Shown here: piece by piece, positions 13,947-14,440 of the stretch
Position numbering within the stretch: the stretch's first letter is position 1
How the letters are laid out: each line of letters begins with the position of its first letter
Assembly: GCA_029865445.1 (NCBI GenBank)
Contig: JAOUGY010000063.1
Span: forward strand, 1-14,440
DNA: 14,440 bases
Origin: Acidimicrobiia bacterium
GTDB lineage: Bacteria > Actinomycetota > Acidimicrobiia > Spongiisociales > ZC4RG35
Direction of reading: 5' to 3'
Notes under the pieces: model-generated
Told to the model about the DNA's origin: nothing
The model's input: the letters and a program-made list of their open reading frames with translations, nothing else
Database searches by the model: none
Made by a program: the position numbers and the translations under genes

Positions 13947-14440
13947 CCACCACCTGTTTGGCGGCCCACCCCATCTCGAGCGATCGAAGCTCTGGCGGCA
14001 GGGGTGGAGCGAGATCCAGCGTCACCAGGACGCCGAGCGGCACAGCGACCACCACAACGTCCGCGGAAATCGATTCGCCGGATTCGGTTGTGACGTCGCC
14101 ACCGTGGATGGAACGAACCGGGGTCGACAGTCGCACGTCGGAAAGACGGCATGCGAGGGCGATCGAAAGCTCCTGGTTGCCCCCGGCGCATCGGAGGTAG
14201 CGCCCGGCTGCCACTCCGAATGCACCGGCGATCTCGGAGGCCGCCACGTCGGAGAGCGGGCGGCCGGCGGATCCTTCGAGCCGGGCACGCAGAAGCGCCC
14301 GGGCCGGGGAATCGAACGAAGCCAGTACATCCGCCGCCGAGACCTCATCGTCGTCGACCCGACCGAGCAAGCCGTCGACTCGCCCGACCAGACGGGCCAT
14401 CTCCGCCCGGTCCGGGCGGGGACCGTCGACAGGAACACGG
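13543..14440 (-). CDS. Flavin-containing amine oxidase, C-terminal part (cut by right window edge)
   Basis: About 298 residues are visible and the reading frame runs off base 14440, so the N-terminal FAD-binding Rossmann motif and the true start are outside. What remains is the C-terminal half of a monoamine/polyamine oxidase-type protein: GGNQELSIALA followed by VRLSTPVRSI, then ISADVVVVAVPLGVL, and at the end the FAD-binding segment MVFAGEHTEAGGTIDAAIRSGRQAA. Such enzymes oxidise primary, secondary or tertiary amines to an imine with release of H2O2. A related desaturase or protoporphyrinogen-oxidase-like activity cannot be excluded from this half. It is convergent with the gene at 12167. 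Its promoter is beyond the window, so whether it carries the same operator is unknown. The amine theme fits the rest of the cluster. Confidence 0.85.
   Translation of the reverse strand, partial: RVPVDGPRPDRAEMARLVGRVDGLLGRVDDDEVSAADVLASFDSPARALLRARLEGSAGRPLSDVAASEIAGAFGVAAGRYLRCAGGNQELSIALACRLSDVRLSTPVRSIHGGDVTTESGESISADVVVVAVPLGVLVTLDLAPPLPPELRSLEMGWAAKQVVATADAPPLLARQQLVPPIWWWTGLGDGGMARRVVTAFAGTRESVLAVRGSWSLDRVVPEVETIGTPRVVDWSEDRWASGCYSSLGPGQRPLLEFFERPHGRMVFAGEHTEAGGTIDAAIRSGRQAAVRAETLVL

Noticed and set aside
13393..14440. Plus-strand frame open from ATG 13393 to the window end
   Set aside because: It lies almost wholly antisense to the amine oxidase; an open antisense frame is expected at this GC content and its translation is rich in Arg, His and Pro.

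Overview
The window comes from a high-GC bacterium. Dense genes, GTG starts, 4-base GTGA start/stop overlaps, few strong Shine-Dalgarno sites and the mix of families suggest an Actinomycetota chromosome, perhaps Acidimicrobiia; the class is inference. No rRNA, tRNA, CRISPR array, transposase or integrase was seen.

Layout. Bases 2595-1 (minus): an ADP-forming acyl-CoA synthetase followed by an MFS transporter cut by the left edge, joined by a GTGA overlap. 2692-3315 (plus): a divergent TetR-family regulator with a BetI-like C-terminal domain. 3438-6521 (plus): binding protein and two permeases of a PotD/PotB/PotC-type ABC importer. 9637-6522 (minus): a class III aminotransferase, the matching PotA-type ATPase and a DUF3592-like membrane protein. 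9716-10906 (plus): a Rieske oxygenase alpha subunit resembling those that attack quaternary amines. 12096-10921 (minus): an acyl-CoA dehydrogenase. 12167-13060 (plus): an isopenicillin-N-synthase-like Fe(II)/2-oxoglutarate oxygenase. 13061-13542: no convincing gene, only a doubtful two-helix membrane ORF starting at 13107. 14440-13543 (minus): the C-terminal part of a flavin amine oxidase cut by the right edge.

The main observation is a 16-base palindrome, CTGAAC-N4-GTTCAG, found four times (2615, 3396, 9655, 12111), each in the short gap in front of a gene or a divergent gene pair. The first two copies are identical and the fourth has one arm mismatch. Together they stand at the head of every transcription unit whose 5' end lies in the window, apart from the doubtful ORF at 13107. 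On all three minus-strand units a TANNCT hexamer overlaps the site by the same two bases. The simplest reading is one local regulon under the TetR protein at 2692.

Inferred function: uptake and breakdown of a cationic or N-methylated amine. The ABC importer brings it in. The Rieske oxygenase, aminotransferase, 2OG oxygenase and possibly the amine oxidase would remove methyl or amino groups. The acyl-CoA synthetase and acyl-CoA dehydrogenase would take the remaining carbon skeleton into a beta-oxidation-like route. The substrate is not known, and no aldehyde dehydrogenase or Rieske reductase is present in the window.
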